From Psychroserpens damuponensis (lineage in GTDB: Bacteria; Bacteroidota; Bacteroidia; Flavobacteriales; Flavobacteriaceae): 64,000 bases of DNA. The stretch covers positions 154,576 through 218,575 of the forward strand of contig NZ_JXJO01000001.1 in NCBI RefSeq assembly GCF_000826655.1, in the 5' to 3' direction. Below the pieces are notes generated by a model that was not told the origin of the DNA, ran no database searches, and saw only the letters and a program-made list of their open reading frames with translations. Below are positions 61,631 to 64,000 of the stretch, one piece after another. The translations under genes and the position numbers were made by a program. Each line of letters starts with the position of its first letter. Position 1 is the stretch's first letter.

Positions 61631-62347
61631 ATGAATAATATAGAACCACAAAAAAAATCCTTTGATATTAAAATTTTTGTAGAAATAGCAATTGTATTCC
61701 TAACTATATTGACCATAAAACATCTCGCAGATTATTTCGAGGTGATTGGTGCAGGCTCAATAGCAATTTGGTGTGGAATTATAGTAAGCACAATTTTCAT
61801 GAAACAAAAAAAAATAAAATGGAAAGTGTTTAGGCCTAAGTTTCCAAAAGGTACACGAAATTGGTTAAGCAATATATTGATAGCACTTGGTACTGTAATA
61901 CTAGTTTTTTCAATTATGGGACTAATTGTAAAACCAATATTGGGAAGTTTTGGGCTTACAAACCCAGTAGGTGTAGCTGATAGATTTTCTTTTTTTATGG
62001 GAAAACCTCTTGTGTTTATAGGTTACCTAATTTCAGTTGTTTGGTTTGGTGCAGCGTTAGGTGAAGAATTATTATTTCGTGGGTATCTACTAAATAGATT
62101 GTTAGATTGTACAGGAAATAATAAATTGGGAATACTCATCGCATTAATAATACATGCTGTAATATTTGGAATTTTACATATTTATCAAGGACTAGCAGGT
62201 GTTATTGCCACTAGTTGTATTGCCCTTATATTTGGCTCAGTCTATTTTATAATTAAGCGAAAACTTTTTCCTATAATAATTGCACATGGAATAATTAACA
62301 CCTTCAGTCTTATTGGATTATACCTAAACAATGGTCTTATAAGTTAA
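61631..62347 (+). CDS. CPBP family intramembrane metalloprotease
   Basis: A 238-residue polytopic membrane protein of the CAAX protease/bacteriocin-processing (Abi) family. The zinc and catalytic motifs are visible: GEELLFRGYLLNRLL (Glu145, Glu146, Arg150), IIHAVIFGILHIYQG (His175, His183) and IIIAHGIINTFS near the end. Members cleave peptides within the membrane or confer bacteriocin immunity. It starts 66 bases from the divergent TetR gene and downstream of the repeated operator, so it is probably induced by whatever the regulator senses. Confidence 0.87.
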   Translation: MNNIEPQKKSFDIKIFVEIAIVFLTILTIKHLADYFEVIGAGSIAIWCGIIVSTIFMKQKKIKWKVFRPKFPKGTRNWLSNILIALGTVILVFSIMGLIVKPILGSFGLTNPVGVADRFSFFMGKPLVFIGYLISVVWFGAALGEELLFRGYLLNRLLDCTGNNKLGILIALIIHAVIFGILHIYQGLAGVIATSCIALIFGSVYFIIKRKLFPIIIAHGIINTFSLIGLYLNNGLIS

Positions 62348-62579
62348 AGCTATAGAGTTTAATTACACCTACAGCCAATATGGTGTATAGTTCATTGCTA
62401 GTTCTAACCTACATGGAAATTATTATGGTATTTCTTCTGGTTCGTTTCATTTTTGCCAATTTAGTTGCTTAAACACGACACGAAATCATGCATAAACACA
62501 TTCAAACGAAATCTCTAATTAATTACACCTGTCAAAATTTTTCAGTATCTTCATTCCAACAAACTAATCCTTCAGTACA

Positions 62580-62984
62580 ATGAAAAATATTCTAGCAACA
62601 ATTGTAGGTTTCATTTTAGCCTCATTAACGGTTTACATCTTTGAAACCTTAATTGGTCATAGCTTATTCCCTTTACCAGAAGGTGCCAACCCAATGGATA
62701 TGGAATGGATAAAAAACAATATGAACCTCATCCCAACAGGAGCAAAAGTCATGGTTGTAATTGGTCATTTTATGGGAATTGTTGTAGGCATGTTCGTTGC
62801 AGGATTAATTTCTAAAACCAGTATGGTACCTGCTTATATTGTTGGAGGTTTAATGTTGGCTGCAACTATTTTTAATGTCGTAATGTTACCTAAAGAGTTA
62901 TGGTTTAGCATTAGTGATATTATATTAGCCGTCATTGGATTATTACTAGGAAAGAGTTTAGCCAAACGACAGTTAAGAATATGA
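62580..62984 (+). CDS. Small four-helix membrane protein, unknown function
   Basis: A 134-residue protein with four predicted membrane helices (about 3-22, 53-76, 83-102 and 110-127). The loop SLFPLPEGANPMDMEWIKNN and the GHFMGIVVGMFVAGLI segment are conserved in a Bacteroidota family without known function. The short cytoplasmic tail AKRQLRI is basic. It stands alone: 232 bases lie before it, in which I saw nothing clear, and an AT-rich hairpin follows. No partner gene is evident. Confidence 0.75.
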   Translation: MKNILATIVGFILASLTVYIFETLIGHSLFPLPEGANPMDMEWIKNNMNLIPTGAKVMVVIGHFMGIVVGMFVAGLISKTSMVPAYIVGGLMLAATIFNVVMLPKELWFSISDIILAVIGLLLGKSLAKRQLRI

Positions 62985-63020
62985 AATTTGTAAGTCGCTA
63001 AGCTTTGCTTAAGTGTTTTC

Positions 63021-63045
63021 AAAACAACATATATATTGTTTTTTT
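63021..63045 (+). terminator. AT-rich hairpin after the small membrane protein gene
   Basis: A 7-bp stem (63021-63027 and 63036-63042) with an 8-base loop, then T's to 63045. The stem is mostly A/T, so it is a weaker terminator candidate. It lies 37 bases after the stop. Confidence 0.45.
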
Positions 63046-63089
63046 CCAATACGCAATGTCACATAATAATTTTTAAAACATCTACACAC

Positions 63090-63770
63090 ATGAAACATCT
63101 GATTACAGCTTTAGTTTTTACAGGATTGTTAGTGTCTTGTAATTCTTCAGAACAGACTAAAACAACAACTGAGAATTCTACTAAAATAGAAATCACAGAA
63201 GAAAATACTCCAATTGAAAACCATAGAGAATTAAAGACTATTACTACAGATGCCGATTTAATTGCCACAGCATTAATGGCAGCTCCTGAAGAAAGTAGAG
63301 CTAACTCTAAAGTTATTGGTTACAATATGAAAGGCGAATTCGTGACACTTAAAGAAGGTACAAACGAGTTTATTATTCTTGCAGATGATCCTAATAAAAA
63401 CGGATTTAGTGCAGCATGCTATCATAAAGATTTAGAACCTTTTATGGCAAGAGGACGTGCTTTAAAAGCAGAAGGAAAGAATCCTAAAGAGATTTTTGAT
63501 ATTCGTGAGGAAGAAGTTAAATCTGGTGCTCTCAAAATCACAACTGGAGCTACTTTGCATATTTACTTCGGAAAATCAACAGCATACGACCCTGAAACAT
63601 CTAAAGTAGAAGGAGCTAAACTACGCTATGTGGTTTATATGCCTTGGGCAACTTCAGAATCTACAGGTTTACCAGAAGCTCCTTTAGCCTCAAACCATCC
63701 TTGGATTATGAATCCTGGAACGCATAGAGCACACATTATGATTTCTCCTTTGGCAGATGAAGAGCAATAG
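63090..63770 (+). CDS. Lipoprotein of unknown function
   Basis: A 226-residue protein started at ATG 63090, giving the lipoprotein signal MKHLITALVFTGLLVSC (Cys17); a frame extending to 63036 lacks a sensible signal and crosses the hairpin. A Thr/Glu-rich linker (about 20-45) is followed by a domain with EESRANSKVIGYNMKGEFVT, EFIILADDPNKNGFSAACYH and LRYVVYMPWATSESTGLP, and it ends THRAHIMISPLADEEQ. I do not recognise the family, though the same blocks recur in flavobacterial lipoproteins. No catalytic residues are evident. Confidence 0.72.
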   Translation: MKHLITALVFTGLLVSCNSSEQTKTTTENSTKIEITEENTPIENHRELKTITTDADLIATALMAAPEESRANSKVIGYNMKGEFVTLKEGTNEFIILADDPNKNGFSAACYHKDLEPFMARGRALKAEGKNPKEIFDIREEEVKSGALKITTGATLHIYFGKSTAYDPETSKVEGAKLRYVVYMPWATSESTGLPEAPLASNHPWIMNPGTHRAHIMISPLADEEQ

Positions 63771-63805
63771 GATTAATGATAGTGTGATTATATGATAAAT
63801 AACCA

Positions 63806-63863
63806 CCTCGTCTTTCCTCCTTTTACGAGGACGAAATCCACTCCTCCTTGAAAAAAGGAGGAG
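63806..63863. repeat. Pair of GC-richer hairpins in the right-end intergenic region
   Basis: Two stems lie in otherwise AT-rich non-coding sequence: 6 bp (63806-63811 and 63825-63830) and a perfect 9 bp (63841-63849 and 63855-63863). They share CTCCT/AGGAGG-type sequence and look like the dispersed intergenic repeats common in flavobacteria, or the terminator of the lipoprotein gene. Sequence from 63864 to 64000 shows no gene. Confidence 0.4.
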
Positions 63864-64000
63864 AATTATTTAGTCCTCAATTTTTAGTTCTATAAATTTA
63901 ATTATGCTTTACTTTTCTTGAATTCCTTCCCTTTTGGAAGATAGCTTTTATTGAGCTGTCATTCAGAAAGAGGTACGACTAAAGAATCTTTAACTATTTT

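Noticed and set aside
1..64000. Mobile element, prophage or defence island
   Set aside because: No transposase, integrase, phage structural gene, terminal inverted repeats, tRNA-flanking attachment site or known defence gene was seen; the disturbed zone at 26-30 kb shows only decayed glycan genes.

Overview
The window is AT-rich chromosomal DNA that looks like a marine Flavobacteriaceae (Bacteroidota). Signs are a PorV/PorQ-family outer-membrane protein (type IX secretion family), a long SecA without a zinc tail, many short lipoprotein signals, almost no Shine-Dalgarno sequences, and promoters of the Bacteroidota -33 TTTG / -7 TAnnTTTG form. The species cannot be named from sequence reading alone. 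I saw no rRNA, tRNA, transposase, phage gene or CRISPR array.

Left flank (1-7189): the 3' end of a putative rhamnosyltransferase abuts lptB. Two small lipoprotein genes, a tubby-like (LURP-one-related) protein, a DUF808 membrane protein and pssA follow on the minus strand. A PorV/PorQ-family gene overlaps lnt on the plus strand.

Centre (7285-50949): about 44 kb and 39 genes of one surface-polysaccharide locus, nearly all on the minus strand and read from the promoter at about 50972-51001 leftwards. It begins with envelope machinery: a Wza-type lipoprotein, a Wzc-type tyrosine kinase with a Tyr-Gly tail, a small PglC-like initiating transferase, a nucleotide-sugar dehydrogenase and an epimerase. 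A strong bidirectional terminator (44759-44788) follows, then Wzm/Wzt-type ABC export genes, a DegT aminotransferase and an ATP-grasp/HAD fusion. The remainder holds about 15 glycosyltransferases (seven GT4, seven GT-A fold, one exostosin-like), five sulfotransferase-like genes (one cut by an in-frame stop), and two copies of an SGNH-MBOAT-GT4 O-acylation module. It also has an asparagine-synthase-like amidotransferase, a transglutaminase-like protein, an O-antigen ligase/polymerase and, last, a long WcaJ-like initiating transferase. The inferred product is a sulfated, O-acylated heteropolysaccharide containing uronic acid and amino sugars. The middle (about 26-30 kb) is a disturbed zone with two plus-strand genes, a nonsense-interrupted sulfotransferase and the ghost of a GT2 gene.

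Right flank (51054-64000): housekeeping and accessory genes, mostly on the plus strand. They are an ABC-F ATPase (TTG start), a methyltransferase, a MacB/LolD-type ABC ATPase, a PduO-type cobalamin adenosyltransferase, a DUF2795 protein, secA, two thioredoxin-fold lipoproteins, a TetR regulator divergent from a CPBP membrane protease with a repeated operator-like sequence between them, a small membrane protein and a lipoprotein of unknown function.
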